Source of the DNA: Lytechinus variegatus | Taxonomy: Eukaryota; Echinodermata; Echinoidea; Temnopleuroida; Toxopneustidae | Direction: 5' to 3' | NCBI RefSeq assembly: GCF_018143015.1 | Contig: NC_054749.1 | Location: 34,552,500-34,616,499, forward strand | Length of the DNA: 64,000 bases | Part shown: positions 23,378 through 35,915 of the stretch, piece after piece | How the letters are laid out: each line of letters starts with the position of its first letter | Position numbering within the stretch: position 1 is the first letter of the stretch | Made by a program: the position numbers and the translations under genes | The notes under the pieces: generated by a model | Database searches by the model: none | The model's input: the letters and a program-made list of their open reading frames with translations, nothing else | Told to the model about the DNA's origin: nothing

Positions 23378-25791
23378 CACCCACAAATGTAATAATCGCC
23401 CACAAATGTAATAACGCCCACAAATGTAATAACACTTTACCCACAAATGTAATAACGCCCACAAATGTAATAACACTTTACCCACAAATGTAATAATTTT
23501 TGATCGCCCACAAATGTAATAACACTTTACCCACAAATGTAATAACGCCCACAAATGTAATAAACACTTTACCCACAAATGTAATAATGACTTTACCTAC
23601 AAATGTAATAAATTTGAAGTGATTTTTGGCGAATTCGTTCTAAACTAATATCCTATAGTAATGCGTTCATATAGCACAAAAGTTCAAAGTCTTTTTTCCA
23701 GACCCGGTTAATGAAATATTACAGTACAAGTCCAAGTCTTTTTCCAGACCCGGTTTTTCAAAATTATAATGTACGTCCAAAGTCTTTTTACCGGATCCGG
23801 TTGTTTCAAAATTATAATATACGTCCAAAGTCTTTTTTCCAGACCCGGTTAATTCAAAAATTATAATGCAAGTCCAAAGTCTTTTTTTTTCAGACCCGGT
23901 CGTTTCAAAAGTTATAATATACGTCGGTGAGGGGTAAAGACAACACTCTAAGCCCAAGCATTTTAAGTGGGTTTAATTTTGAAGATTAGTCTCAGCTGTC
24001 AATTTTTTTCTCAATATTTCTTTATCTTTTAAATAACCGGGTCCAGACGAAAGACTAAGCATAATACTCGTATTATTCCACAGGAATAAGAATTTGAGTC
24101 TTTTGTTTTTAGGATTGCTTAAATCATTTTTAAATCACCGGGTCTGGAATAAAGACAACGCTCTAAACGTGTGCTTTTCTACATGCATGGTCTTAATTTG
24201 GAGGATTGTTGGTTCTTAGATTCGTTGTTGGGGGTTGAGTTTTATTGATTTTTTATTCCTGAAATAATTATGTCTGGAGGAAAGTCGATCTTCGATAATC
24301 GGTCTTCATGTTGTTCCACAGTAATTAGATTATTGGATATTCGTTTTAGAATATTTGTAAAAACTATTTTATTTTTCAAATAGTAACCAAGTCTGGAGAA
24401 AGGATGTCTGCTTTACCCACGCGTTATTACAATGTTTTGTAAGGGTAGTAGTATTATTTTTAAAAAAGACATATTTTTACTGGGTGAAACTTTGGAAATT
24501 TGGTCTTAGATTCGAAGTTTTTCAGTTACTTTTTTTAATAGCCGGGTCTGGAGGAAAGAGTACGTTTTAAACCTCGTGTTATTCCACGAGAATAAGAATA
24601 TAAGGTCTTATGTTAGAAGATTCTTTTTTCGTAACTGTTTTAGGTCTGGAATAAAGACAACACTCTAAACCTCTTTTAAAACAGGTTCTTAGGTTGAAGG
24701 TTTGTTTGGTCTTAAACTTTGATTTTTTTTAATTCTTACTATTAGCGTTTTTAAGAAAAAAATGGTCGGGCTGAAAGACTACGCTATATCCAGCATTAAT
24801 AAGATTATGGGGTCTTTATACTGTTTTTAAACTGTTATTCATAATGTTTAAATAACAGGTAACCGGGTCTGGAGAAAAGACTACGCTTGATTCTCAATTT
24901 ACTCTAAGTGCATATATTCACAATATACACCGTATAAGTTGAAACAACAACAAAGACATTTATTCCACCAGTTTTAATTATCTGGGTCTGGAGAAAAGAC
25001 TAAGCTCGATTCCCATTTTTTTCCACAGGAATATCATTATCGTATCTTAGTTTGGACTTATATTATAAATTTTGAAATAACTGGGTCAGGAAAGAGACTT
25101 TGCACTTATTAAAATTCTTGAAACAACCGGGTCTGGAAAAAAGACTTTGGGTTTATATTATAATTTTCGAAACAAACGGGTCTGGAAAAAAGACTTTGGA
25201 TTTATTTATATTATAATTTTTGAAACAAACGGGTCTGGAAAAAAGACTTTGGATTTATATCACATTTTTTGAAACAACCGGGTCTGGAAAAAAGACTTTG
25301 GACTTTTATATTTTTTAAACAACCGGGTCTGGAAAAAAGACTTGGGATTTATATTATAATTTTTGAAACAACCGGGTCTGGAAAAAAGACTTTGGATTTA
25401 TATTACAATTTTTAAACAACCGGGTCTGGAAAAAAGACTTTGGATTTATATTATAATTTTTGAAACAACCGGGTCTGGAAGAAAGACTTTGGACTTGTAC
25501 TTTGAAGTTTTATTAACCGGTCTGAAAAAAGACTTTGCACTTTTGTGCTATATAATTACTATAGGATTTTACTTTAGAACGGATTCGCCAAAAATCCCTT
25601 AAAATTTATTACATTTGTGGGTAAAGTCATTATTACATTTGTGGGCGATCAAAAATTATTACATTTGTGGGTAAAGTGTTATTACATTTGTGGGCGTTAT
25701 TACATTTGTGGGTAAAGTGTTATTACATTTGTGGGCGTTATTACATTTGTGGGCGTTATTACATTTGTGGGCGTTATTACATTTGTGGGTG
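23378..25791. mobile_element. 2.4 kb inverted-repeat element built of motif arrays, no ORF
   Basis: The outer ends are CACCCACAAATGTAATAA and its complement. The left arm (to about 23615) has 11 copies of CCCACAAATGTAATAA and the right arm (from about 25601) has 9 inverted copies. Copies are joined by two alternating linkers, CG and CACTTTAC, with one TTTTTGATCG linker on each side. Inside the arms is a matching segment (GGCGAATTCGTTCTAAA ... CTATAGTAAT, inverted at about 25550). The core from 23690 to 25530 is a repeat of GGGTCTGGAAAAAAGAC: five units in minus orientation at the left, then about 19 in plus orientation. No gene is present, so it would be a non-autonomous DNA element moved in trans. 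Its superfamily is unknown and no clear target duplication is visible. Confidence 0.75.
23690..25530. repeat. orientation-switching GGGTCTGG repeat array
   Basis: From about 25080 to 25530 the units are regular at 45-54 bp (about 48 bp) and nearly identical. From 24040 to 25080 units of the same core are diverged and spaced about 90-155 bp. From 23690 to 23940 they are inverted at about 45-60 bp spacing. The gradient from homogeneous edge to diverged centre suggests growth or homogenisation from the ends inward. Peptides such as PGLEKRLWIYI are just translated repeats. Confidence 0.8.
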
Positions 25792-25795
25792 CAAC

Positions 25796-25968
25796 AGGGT
25801 GTTTCATGAAAGTTGTCAGCACTGACTAGAGCCTTTGTCGGAGCTGAGAATTTCAGTGAAATCCTTGTTTTTTATTGGATGTAAGGCACTTACCTCTGAC
25901 TGTTACTATGGTAACTGTCGGAGAAAGCCAACTTGTCAGTCCTGACAACTTTCATGAAACGCTCCCCA
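25796..25968. mobile_element. MITE with GTTTCATGAAAGTTGTCAG ends
   Basis: The terminal inverted repeat GTGTTTCATGAAAGTTGTCAG at 25799 is mirrored by CTGACAACTTTCATGAAAC near 25950. It lies within a few bases of the right end of the CCCACAAATG array element. Confidence 0.7.
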
Positions 25969-27155
25969 GGATATACAGGTATATAACTATAATTATGATG
26001 CGAGTGCGAAGTGCAAGTGGAAACAAATTGAGATATCAGATCTAAACACACTCTTTTCATGTTTTGTAAATCAGAAAAAGCATGGGTAATTGGATATCTT
26101 CCTATATGAGCACGAAGCGCTAGAAGAAAATCAGGATATTCTGATCGGAAACATTATGATTTAAGCACGTTTTAATAAAAAAAATTGCTTATCTGAATGT
26201 CCGTTAGATTTAGACCGTAGAATCTGGGCATTCTAAATACATCATTTATATCATGAAAATCAATAAATGCGAGCGCGAAGCGCCAGCTAAAAATAATTGA
26301 TATTCCAATCTGAAAAAGGACGAATTTAAGCACTATTTTAAGTACTGTGTAAGAAAATTCGGGGGGGGGGGTCCTACAAAATGTCATTCATTTTCATTAC
26401 ATTATTTAGTGTCATCATACAGATTTCCAGAGGGTGCTGCCCAAAGGTGCTGCCTATATGAAAAACAACACACGCAGCACCCCCAAGGAAAATTTTGAGG
26501 ATGCTTCAGCACCCCCACCCCCGCTTCCCAGGGCTATGGCTTGTACCAAGACACGAGACACATTGTATATCCATCGAACAAAGCAAGTGAGCACTTCTCA
26601 TTTATGTTTTTTCCTACTTGGATCCTTTTTTGCAAGTAATCCATCCCGAAATTCTTTGGGGAAAATGTACAACAAAGACAGAGCGAAGGGGGGGGGGGAG
26701 ATTTTTAGATTAAAAAAAAAGATAAAAAGACGCAAGGAAAAAAACAATTGGTCTCTTTTTTCCCCTTTCTTTATAATTATACTTTGTTATTCTTCTTTTT
26801 CCCCTTCTCCACTCTTTTTCTCTCTCTCGTCGGAGTTTTCAAACTTGCGAAAAAAATTAAGGGGAATGGTTGTGTTTATGCCAATTTACCATGATTGTCC
26901 ATTGATGATAGAGAAAGGACTTCCCGCCCTCATCCACTTACTTAGTCTGGCTAAGAAAAAAATAACATGCAAATTATTGAATATAGGGATAAATGTTAGA
27001 GTCTGGTGCATTTATGTTTTTTTTTCTAAAGAAAAACTCAAGTATCAGGAATGGATCAAAGGAAAGGGGTGGGGGCATTTTGTACCAGATAATTTTGTCG
27101 AGCCCCCCCCCCCCCACAAAAAAAAGTCTTCACTGCCAAACCGAAGACATTTTAT
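25969..27155. other. intergenic repeats and low-complexity DNA
   Basis: Apart from the GAGCGCGAAGCGC units, this holds G and C tracts (26357, 26690, 27102), AT- and TTTC-rich runs and GTGCTGCC words. Open frames here are low-complexity and not supported as genes. Confidence 0.5.
25976..26370. repeat. GAGCGCGAAGCGC repeat family
   Basis: Three diverged units carry GCGAGTGCGAAGTGCAAG (about 26000), GAGCACGAAGCGCTAG (about 26108) and GCGAGCGCGAAGCGCCAG (about 26270), each followed by GATAT and AAGCAC blocks. A fourth unit lies at about 23272, on the other side of the 2.4 kb array element, so that element seems to have inserted into this repeat. Confidence 0.6.
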
Positions 27156-27278
27156 TCCAGGAAAAATTTGAAAGCCACCCACCAAACACACAAAAATCAC
27201 CAAAATGAAAACTTACTTACGTATGCATGGAATAATTTCCCTTTAATATTTTTGGTGGCTTTCAAATTTTTCCTGGAA
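27156..27278. repeat. small inverted repeat (hairpin)
   Basis: TCCAGGAAAAATTTGAAAGC and CACC are mirrored by GGTGGCTTTCAAATTTTTCC and TGGA, with a 70 bp loop. A GAAA/GACA microsatellite follows (27284-27312). Confidence 0.75.
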
Positions 27279-28758
27279 CAAAAGAAAGAAAGAAAGAAAG
27301 ACAGACAGAAAAAAATGAAATAAGAGCGAAAATCTGATAAGGATGAACGACGCTTTATTCTCAAAGGAGGTTTAGTTAGTCCATGGACTAAATCGGTGGT
27401 TTAAACCTCCGATTTAGTCCATGGACTAAATTTTGGTATTCTCAAAGGTGATTTAGTCGGGGGTTTAGTTAGTCCGTGGTCTAAACGCGTCGTTTTACGT
27501 CATCAATTTTAGTCAGCTCTCATGGGTGGTTTAAAAAATTTAGTCCATGGACTAAATTTCGTGCGCATGCGTAGTTGCCTAATCGTCTGCAATTTTTTTC
27601 ACTCTTTTTCCCGCTCAAAAGTCATCGGAGACAGAACAGAGCCCGATTTAGTTTCGGGTTATATGTATATTTCACTGAACCAGTTTTTGGTAATTTTCGC
27701 CGAAAACGTAAGTATTTTGTTGCCTCTTTATTAAGGAGTGAGATTCTGTATTACAAATTATTATTCTACTTTCAAATGCAGTATAAACGATGATTAAACA
27801 AGATGATGTTTCCCGCTATTGAATGTTTGTATTTATCGCACGAACAGTTCGCCTACAGTCCCATTTGAACGTTTACGTGTGTGTTGGAAGATTTCGGATA
27901 GGGGGGGGGGGTGGGGTCGGCCAGCCTAACCTCGGCCCCGGCCGGCTTAGCAAAGTTTTAGGCTAAGCACTGGCGGATCCAGGAGGGGGGGGGGGCACAT
28001 TTATTGAGAGGCAAAATTAAAATTTGTTATGTAATAATGCCATTAAAGTAGAGGTGTGCCCCCTCTTTTTTGTTTTGAAATTGAACTACAACTAGGACTA
28101 GATTAGATCTGCCCTAGAATAGATCTTTATCCAGAGGAGGCCTAGACTAAGTTTTTTCTTGTCAAATTTTGAAATATCCTTAATTTGTGGTTGAAATTTT
28201 TTTTTGCTTAATTTGTCAACAAATTTTGAAAATCTTGGATCTGCCCCTAGCCAGGTAACCAATTATGCGAAGATCGCACATGATTCACATCACTTGTGTG
28301 CAATGCAACTGCAAGGACGACAAGGTTATTAAAACCTTGTATTCGGTCACCCAAGCCAGGGTTCATACATGCCACCGCGCACAGAAAAATCAAGCCATGT
28401 AACGAGTTATAAATAAGTTGTGTGTTGTGAACACCAGGACTCAGGAGAAGTGGGATCCAAGCACGCATGACCCACTGACGTTAGCAGAGCTACCAAGTCT
28501 CACGCATTATGCGTGAGACTCAAGCATTTTGGACTCTTGTTCATCCCCTCAAATCTCTGTCTCACGCAACTATCACAGCCTATCCCCATAGACATTGTAC
28601 ACAATGTCTGTGATCTCACTCAGATTCACAGAAAATCTCACGCATAGCTCGTCTTTGAACTTGGCATCTCTGCGTTAGAAATCCACTGAAATGCGGTTCA
28701 TGGTGGGAGGACCGAGGTTAGTATTTATAACTAACCTCATGAGGTTAGTATCAGGGCC

Positions 28759-28912
28759 AGGGGCCGCGGAACCGGGGGGGGGGGGGGGGGCTGGGAGGGC
28801 TTCAGACCCCCCACTTTTTTTCCGAAACCGTGTACAAAAACGCAAAAATGACCATACGATTGTGATTTTTAGCATGATCAGCCCCCCCACTTTGAAAACC
28901 GTTCCGTGGCCT
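28759..28912. mobile_element. MITE with GGGGCCGCGGAACC ends
   Basis: Left GGGGCCGCGGAACC and right GGTT(TT)/GTTCCGTGGCCTC are inverted. An internal G run of about 18 is present. It lies inside the left part of the Harbinger element. Confidence 0.6.
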
Positions 28913-28969
28913 CTGAGTATAACCTCGCAATATGTTTGAGTGTCCTCGGTTATATTCCCCTGTGACACA

Positions 28970-29200
28970 TCTTATCTAGATCTAGACTTCTTAATCAGGA
29001 AGATTGTCAACTGTATTAACAACACAACAGTTAGAGCCAGTTAGACAAGATCTAACATTTATAGATCTACTAACTTTAGATCTAACTTAGATAACTTTTA
29101 TCCAACTTTAGATCCAATTTAGATCTAGAGTACTATCTAAGGTTAGGCCTACACGTAGATCTTAGGCTAGATTCTAGTGCAGATCTGGATCAAAATCTAG
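28970..29200. repeat. AGATCTA-rich degenerate tandem stretch
   Basis: TAGATCTA, TAGATCCA and AGATCTAACTTAGA words recur about ten times. A smaller cluster is at 28090-28135. Confidence 0.6.
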
Positions 29201-30103
29201 GTATTAGTGTTCCTAGGGGGGGATGTCCCTGGAGAGTTGCAACCCATGAAAGGGACGTTTCCCTCCCCCAACCCCCCCCCCACCCCGATGAGCCGCTCCT
29301 TTGTACTTGCAGATTTTTTTTTTTTGCTTGTCAAATTTTTTTCTGGTACGAAATCCTTCATTTTTGGTTAAAGACCCTTTTTCTTTATTCAAAATAAGAT
29401 TATCTTACAAATATCAGAACGCTACAAAGATATCAATCCAGAAATTTTTAGCTCATTTCATTCTTTGAAATACTGTACATTGTACTGGTATATTGCAGAG
29501 ATTAACATGATTAAATAGTGTATATATTGTATTTTAATCAGGTACACAATGGAAAGTATTTTTTGCATTTTTAATGCAATAAATTTTGAATTTTTTTGTA
29601 CAAAAATAATAGCAAAGATTGAATACTGTTAGAAATATTGTAATGGATGAAACTTTGTGGATATTAAACGCAGTTTGTAACTTTTTCGATGATAGATTTT
29701 TTTAAAAATCACCATTTCAACTCTTGTTGCAATTAAAATTGCAAACCTTTAGGTCAGACAGGAATCACTTAAGCTTTATATTCAAATATCAAGATATTGA
29801 TGATAGAAAGTTCATGTCTCATTAGTGTACCACAATACCATGAAAAATTCTTCTTGTTGGGCTGGCATTTCTCTCTGTGTTTCACGTTACTACTCCAGTC
29901 CACACAGGTTCTGCCTGCTTGGTGGTATCGAGCATGGCGTACGGCAAACGTATATTTGTTGCTTTGTTCTGGAGAGTTTTATTTCATCTAAAACTCCCAT
30001 GTATTGTTGAATGTACTCGTGAAAAAGATGCAATATCCTGTACCTCTATTTCTGTCAGAAGCAAATTTTCCAAATTTTGACAATGTTTATCCATCCTTTA
30101 AAG

Positions 30104-30935
30104 AGACCATATCACTAGTAATCATGATTGCTGTGACATTTTCCTGTTCTCTTTTTTTTTCTTAAGGAGTCACAACTAAGCTGGTTACCTTTTGTATCTT
30201 GGCCCTGACAGGGGCAGCATCCACCAGCATTTTCCCTGCCATCAACATATGCAATCACTTCTACAGTTCTAGTGCAGGTTGTCTCCAACACAGCAGCTGT
30301 GCAAAAGACTACTTCCCCTCAAGCAGTAAGTTATTTATTGATAACTTCAAACAGAATTCACCAAAAGTTGTCTCCAATATTAAAGTCTCATGTTTTGTTG
30401 AATATACTCTATTATACTCTATATACTATTCTGTCAGTAGCAAATTTGTCTAATTTCAACAATGTTTATCCATACTTTAAACCTAAATAGACTGGGCTAT
30501 TTCGACGCCTAGGAAGACAAGGGGGGTGGGGCTGATTAAGCCCCCCCCCCATATGATCTTGGTTGTCGATCATGCAATCACAACAAAAATTGGCGTGTGC
30601 GTTACCCATGGCATAATCTATAAGACTCTAAGCTCAAAATCTGTGAAAAATCCCATTGCTAATCAATTATGCTAATTTATGCATAAAATCAAGAGTTGGC
30701 TATAATTTACTAAATAATGCCTCTAAAATACTAATTTTGAGTAAGCCCCCCCCCCCCCTAAGTCTTGTTAGGGTTAAAGGAGACCATATCACTAGTAATG
30801 AATGCTGTGACATTTTCCTTTTTTTCTGAAGGAGTCACGACTAAGCTGGTTACCTTTTGTATCTTGGCCCTGACAGGGGCAGCATCCACTAGCGTTTTCC
30901 CTGCCATCAACATAATCACTGCTACTTTCATTTTG
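30104..30935. repeat. duplicated segment upstream of the transposase
   Basis: A block at 30104-30330 recurs at about 30775-30935. It runs AGACCATATCACTAGTAAT ... AGTCACAACTAAGCTGG ... CCCTGCCATCAACAT, with a C tract and unrelated sequence between copies. In both copies one minus-strand frame stays open (VDGRENA-GCCPCQGQDTK) and is followed by AAAAG/GTAACC, so an exon is possible. Not recognised. Confidence 0.6.
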
Positions 30936-30945
30936 GACTGAAAAT

Positions 30946-33900
30946 ATGGCAAATTTCTACCGCCTTCGTCAGCTTGACAGGGCCAGAGAGGTACGTTCTT
31001 AAGGTTTTTCTTTTTTTCTTTTTTAAAACAAGTTGTAACAATTTAAAAATGAGTATGTACATAATCCAATAAATTGACAACCAAAGTGCCTGTTTGTAAT
31101 GTATGAATGAAAATTATTTTCCAAAGAATTCTGGAAGAAATTTCAAATTTCTGAGAGATTAACAAAATAAGCACTGTATTCCAGCCAGATGTCGTGTATT
31201 CTAGCAATATTAATTCACAGTCCCATGGCAATTTACAGTTTGATAGTGTTTCAGCTTAGATTTATAAAGTTAAGTTGATGGAGCTTGTCCTAAATCTAAA
31301 TGATATTGATCTTGGTACAGTCTTTCTTGAGAAATCAATGGTCACTCTAACTACAGTGTACTTTAATTTTTCTTCAAACTGGAAGTTGAGGAATTTGACA
31401 GCTACATGTATATCTATCATTGGATGTCATTATTATTCATTGACATGATACTGTGCAAGATTAGCTGCACTGACAATTGCTAAATCATCTTTCATATTTG
31501 ATTTTTTTTCTCTCGTGTAATTATTGCTTGTACAGGCGGAAATGAGGCCAGAGAGGGGACTCACAGATCGCAAGAATCCATTTGAACTGTACGACGATCG
31601 TGATTTCAAGATGCGATACAGATTTACAAAACACACAGCACTCTACCTAATCAACATCCTTGAAGAAGATCTCAGTAGGAACACCGATCGGAATAATCCG
31701 CTACCTGTTGTGGTACAAGTCATGACTGCTCTGCGTTTTTATGCCGTAGGTAAGTATTATGTATATTATAAGTAAGCATGTTATCATGTCTTTCTTAATT
31801 TCAAACAGAATCTTCCTCCTTAATCTACTTTAGTTATTTGCTCAGATGTATGATATGGTAAAAAATACTTCTACATTTGAAACAGAAACTTACATGTAAG
31901 TAAATATGAAAGTGTAGATCTAGTTATTTGATGTTTTATATTAATATCTATAAGCAGAAAATAAAATCATAGCTAATAATCAAAATTAAAAACTATTGAA
32001 GGTTATAAAGTCATACAGCTGTTTTCTTGAAGGCCAAGTCCACTCTGACCAAAATTTGATTTGAATAAAAAGAAAAAAAAAATCAAAGAAGCCTAACTCT
32101 GAAAATTTAATGAGAATTAGAAGTAAAAAAGAAACTTACAGCACTCTATTGTGCATACGAATATTTCGCAAAAATCAGCTAAATTTAAAATGTCAAAAAT
32201 TTATCATAGCAGCCAACTTCCTATTAAATAGGAATATTCCTGTTTTGTGTAAATGATTATTGCCATTTTAAACTGTGTTCCTATTTCTGTTTAAAAAAAT
32301 TATGTAGTATTGAATAGGAAATCTAAGAATGTTTCTATTTCTGGATTTTTTTTGTTCTATTGCCTGGCAGGAATACTTATTTTACCTCTGATTCAGATAA
32401 AATTTCCAGTATTATTGTTTGATTTTTGTCTCGCCCACCAGAGGTGAAGGCTAGACTTAGGGATCCAAATGTCGTCCGTCCGTCACAAACCTAATGACAC
32501 ATAACTCTGCAACCGTAAGTCTCTTTTCAACTAAACTTAGATGGTAGATGGACTTGGAGGACCAGCATGTTATGCTGTAGTCGGAGGTCACATGGTAATG
32601 TCAAAGGTCATTTACAGGTCAGCATTAAAGTTTAAGTGCAAGGCTTTAATGACAAGTGTTATTCCATCCCAGTCATTTCACAATGAAGTTTCGATATAAT
32701 TCTCTTGCGTGCCCTCGCAAATCACGATATTCATGGTTATTTTCTTAAGTGGGCGAGACACAAAATCGCTTTAGCCTTGTTCTCTTTGATTCAAATCAAC
32801 TTTTTGTTCTGCTTGACCTGTCCTTTAACATAATACATGCCAAACATTTCAATTCTGTTGACAAATCAACAAATCCGTCTTTATTTGAAACAGTGTATAG
32901 AACATTTCCAGCCTTTTCTGATTTACATACAAGAATGAAACAAACATGCTATATTTAAAAAAATGACTCTTTGATTTCTCCTATTCTATGTTTAATTGAA
33001 GGTTCATTTCAAATTATGCATGGTGACGAGGCATCAATATCTCAGCCATCTGTGAGCCGAGTCATCAAGAAGGTTTCAGAAGCTATTGCAAGAAGGAAAC
33101 GGGAATTCATGAGATTTCCATCAACGAGAGACGAATTTGAAACAACGCAGCAGCAATTCTATGAGTACTGCGGCTTTCCCGGGGTCATCGGTGCTATAGA
33201 TGGGACCCATGTGTACATCAGGAGTCCTGGTGGGGAACAAGCCCTGTTTTTCCTTAACAGGAAAAACAGGTATTCAGTTAATGTACAGGTTAGAATGATT
33301 GTATTTTTAACAGTTATCTCAAATTGCTTCTCAAAAAGCCATGTTTTCTTTTAGTCTTGGGATGGATTCATATGCTTATTTATTTTATTTTGAAAATTCG
33401 AAATTCTTCAACATAAGTAGTATTCATTTAGGAAACATACTATATTCATTATTGTTAGATTGCAGAGCACTTGCAATTGATTTTTTTACCCCCCCCCACC
33501 CTTGACACTTTTCTCGATAAATCTCTAACACAAAAAGATGTAGCCAGACTTTGTAAGTTCCTAAGAGCAATTGAAGTCATAGTGTCACCAATGATTTCCA
33601 TCGAAAAAATACTAAAAAAGCGAGCTAAAAAAAAGAATGTAAAAATATATAAGATCTTCAAAAAAATACATAAGGAAAAGTTTTTGATATCTTTTTTTTG
33701 GTCTCACTTGCATAGCAAAGCGAGACTATTACAGGTGCCATTTTACTGATGGTAATGGTGTTGTCAACATTGAAATCTTAACCAAGGTTAAGTTTTTGAA
33801 AATGTCATTAGGCTTAATTGTACTGTCTCCAAATTTGCTCATATTCAGTTTATAGGGTAATTGATATGCCCTTTTCTTATTTTCTGACAAATTGGGCGTG

Positions 33901-35048
33901 ACTTCCCATTTTTCTAATGGCCCTTGCACGGTAACGGGCAGTCCCAATTTCATGCAAGTGGTATCATTTGAAAGGGAATAAGATGCACTATCTAAATGAC
34001 ACATTTTTTTTTACATAGGAGCTAGTTTGAATACATTGACCTTTTGACCTTCAAGCCCAGAGATGGGGGGGGGGGGCTAAATATTGTTTGTTCTTGACCT
34101 TTCTATTTTGAACATTTTATTTCTCCTCGAATCATGAATAGGTTGTCTGTGATCATGCTGGGAAAATGACAAGTATCGTGGCAAGGTGGCCTGGCAGCAC
34201 TCATGATTCAAGGATTTTCTCTGAGAGTTCGCTGAAACAACAGCTGGAGGCAAGGGCAGAAGGTACTGGGTGGCTACTTGGAGATAGTGGGTAAGATTTT
34301 TTTTTATGTGATTATATACATTTTATAAAGGTGCAACATTGAAATCTTAACCGAGGTTAAGTTTTTGAAATATCATCATAACTTAAGAAGTATGTGGACC
34401 TAGATCATGAAACTTAGAAATGAGGGTAACCGAGTATCACTGATTATCTTGCATGAGTCTCAGGTCACATTGTGAAGGTCAAAATTAATCGGCTGAAAAT
34501 TCTATTTATAAAGGTGTAAGCAAATACACACAGAAGAAGGGAAATAAATTTAGAATCTAATATTTTTTTTTGGTTCTTGGAATATCTCATTTAATTTTTT
34601 TTTTAGATGTGTAGTAGTAGTACTTTTCATAAATGTAATGTGTAATACAAATTGGTTAAAATATAACTGTTTTTCTTCATTTTTCAGGTACCCCTGCCTC
34701 CCGTTCCTCATGACCCCCATCCTACATCCTCATCCAGGGCCACAGATGCGCTACAATAATGCCCACAAAAGAGGACGTTGCGTTATTGAGCGCACCTTTG
34801 GCCGTTGGAAGAGGAGGTTCCCTTGCCTCAATGATCTGCGCGTGAAGGTGGACACTACCTTTACTGTTATAGTGGCATGCTCGGTTCTTTGGAATATCTC
34901 TCTCACTCGTGGAGAGCAAGATATTCAAGAACTTGAGCCAATTGATGATGCAATGCCACCTGACCACCTTCCTCCTGGCCTCCGTGATGCTGTCGCTGGT
35001 AGGCTCAGGAGAGAACAGATTATTGAGGACCATTTTACCCACCCTTAG
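30946..35048 (+). CDS. Harbinger DDE transposase (HARBI1-like), five exons, no break
   Basis: This is the nuclease of PIF/Harbinger elements, which cuts and joins the transposon ends. Exons are 30946-30990, 31536-31749, 33002-33288, 34142-34290 and 34688-35048. The phases join to one 351-residue frame (human HARBI1 has 349) starting MANFYRLRQLDRARE. The N-terminal part (about residues 16-100) matches the family pattern RFTKHTALYLINIL ... VMTALRFYAVGSFQ. The DDE_Tnp_4 core follows, with D153 in GAIDGTHVYIRSP, the WPGSTHDSRIF block, D230 in WLLGDSGYPCLPFLMTP and E266 in CVIERTFGRWKRRFP. The C-terminus is VACSVLWNISL ... LRREQIIEDHF. All catalytic positions are present, so the product could be active. 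Splice borders are GT/AG. Introns hold a nested MITE and a short duplicated segment (about 33760 and 34335). Confidence 0.93.
32037..32826. mobile_element. AAGTCCACC MITE with a nested insertion
   Basis: The ends GAAGGCCAAGTCCACTCTG and CTGCTTGACCTGTCCTTTA enclose a second element (32428-32760). It sits in intron 2 of the Harbinger transposase. Confidence 0.65.
32428..32760. mobile_element. nested element with TGTCTCGCCCAC ends
   Basis: Inverted ends TGTCTCGCCCAC and GTGGGCGAGACA. The inside contains GTCCGTCCGTCACAAACC and AATGTCAAAGGTCATTT, words shared with the 50.5 kb repeat. Confidence 0.65.
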
Positions 35049-35915
35049 AATCTCCAGAGTAGCCACTCAGTGCCATCTGCTCAGGCAACAGTTGTTCTTT
35101 CAGTTACTCCGGTGAAATTCCAAGAATTATGATGCTGTCAAGGTACTTGTTATATTTCCAGCTAGCAGGGTTTCATGCAGCTACATTTTATTATGTATTA
35201 GGGCTTCATAAATGAAAGTGGTTGCAGTTAACACTGATTTTACGAGAAAGTCTGCAAACCAAACTTAATTGTCACCATAACAGTGTGGATCTAGGTCTGG
35301 TACAGTTACATAAACTAAAGTTTGTGACATCCTGAATCTCAGCTGAAAAATGAAAAATCACTCTCAAGATCAGCAACTCAGATAAGCACATGTGGGAGAG
35401 TATTTTTTATTGTTTTGAAAAATGCCCAACAATTGACCTGAATCCCTTGTTCGTTTTGCTGATTTCTTTGCAATTACACAATTTTTTCCAGAATCCTTTG
35501 GCACATATTTTTATGCCCCCGCAGACGAAGTCCGCAGGGAGCATTATGCATTGCCCCTGTCCATCCTTCTGACCCTTCACTTGGTTTCTGTGCAATATTT
35601 AATAGATTTTAAAAAATCTAGGCAAAGTTCAAATTTGAAGTCCGCAGGTCAAAGCTTATTAAATGAGCGAGTTGGTTTCACCAAGATAACTTAACCCTAT
35701 CTAGGCCGGGGGGGGGGCCCCCTCAACGAATTGCGCGATATTTTCGCCGCGCCGCTCGCTGACTTATTACTTTCAAGTCTTGCGCAACTTTTGAGACCAA
35801 TTTTGCGTCACCCGGGTACGTGGTTCTGAAGTTACGCAACGTTATGTAAGTGCATGTCAGACCAAAAATTGCTCAAAAACATGATTTTGTGTACAAAGTC
35901 AATGTAAAAATCATA

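Noticed and set aside
25363-25602. Peptide repeats such as PGLEKRLWIYI as a protein
   Set aside because: They are translations of the 48 bp repeat; the same applies to HLWVKCYYICG on the left arm.
23378-25791. CRISPR-like appearance of the repeat arrays
   Set aside because: The spacers are just two or three alternating linkers, the arrays are inverted at both ends, and the DNA is animal.
26434-27171. 245-codon plus-strand open frame
   Set aside because: Composed of poly-P, poly-K and S/F runs from low-complexity tracts; no domain.
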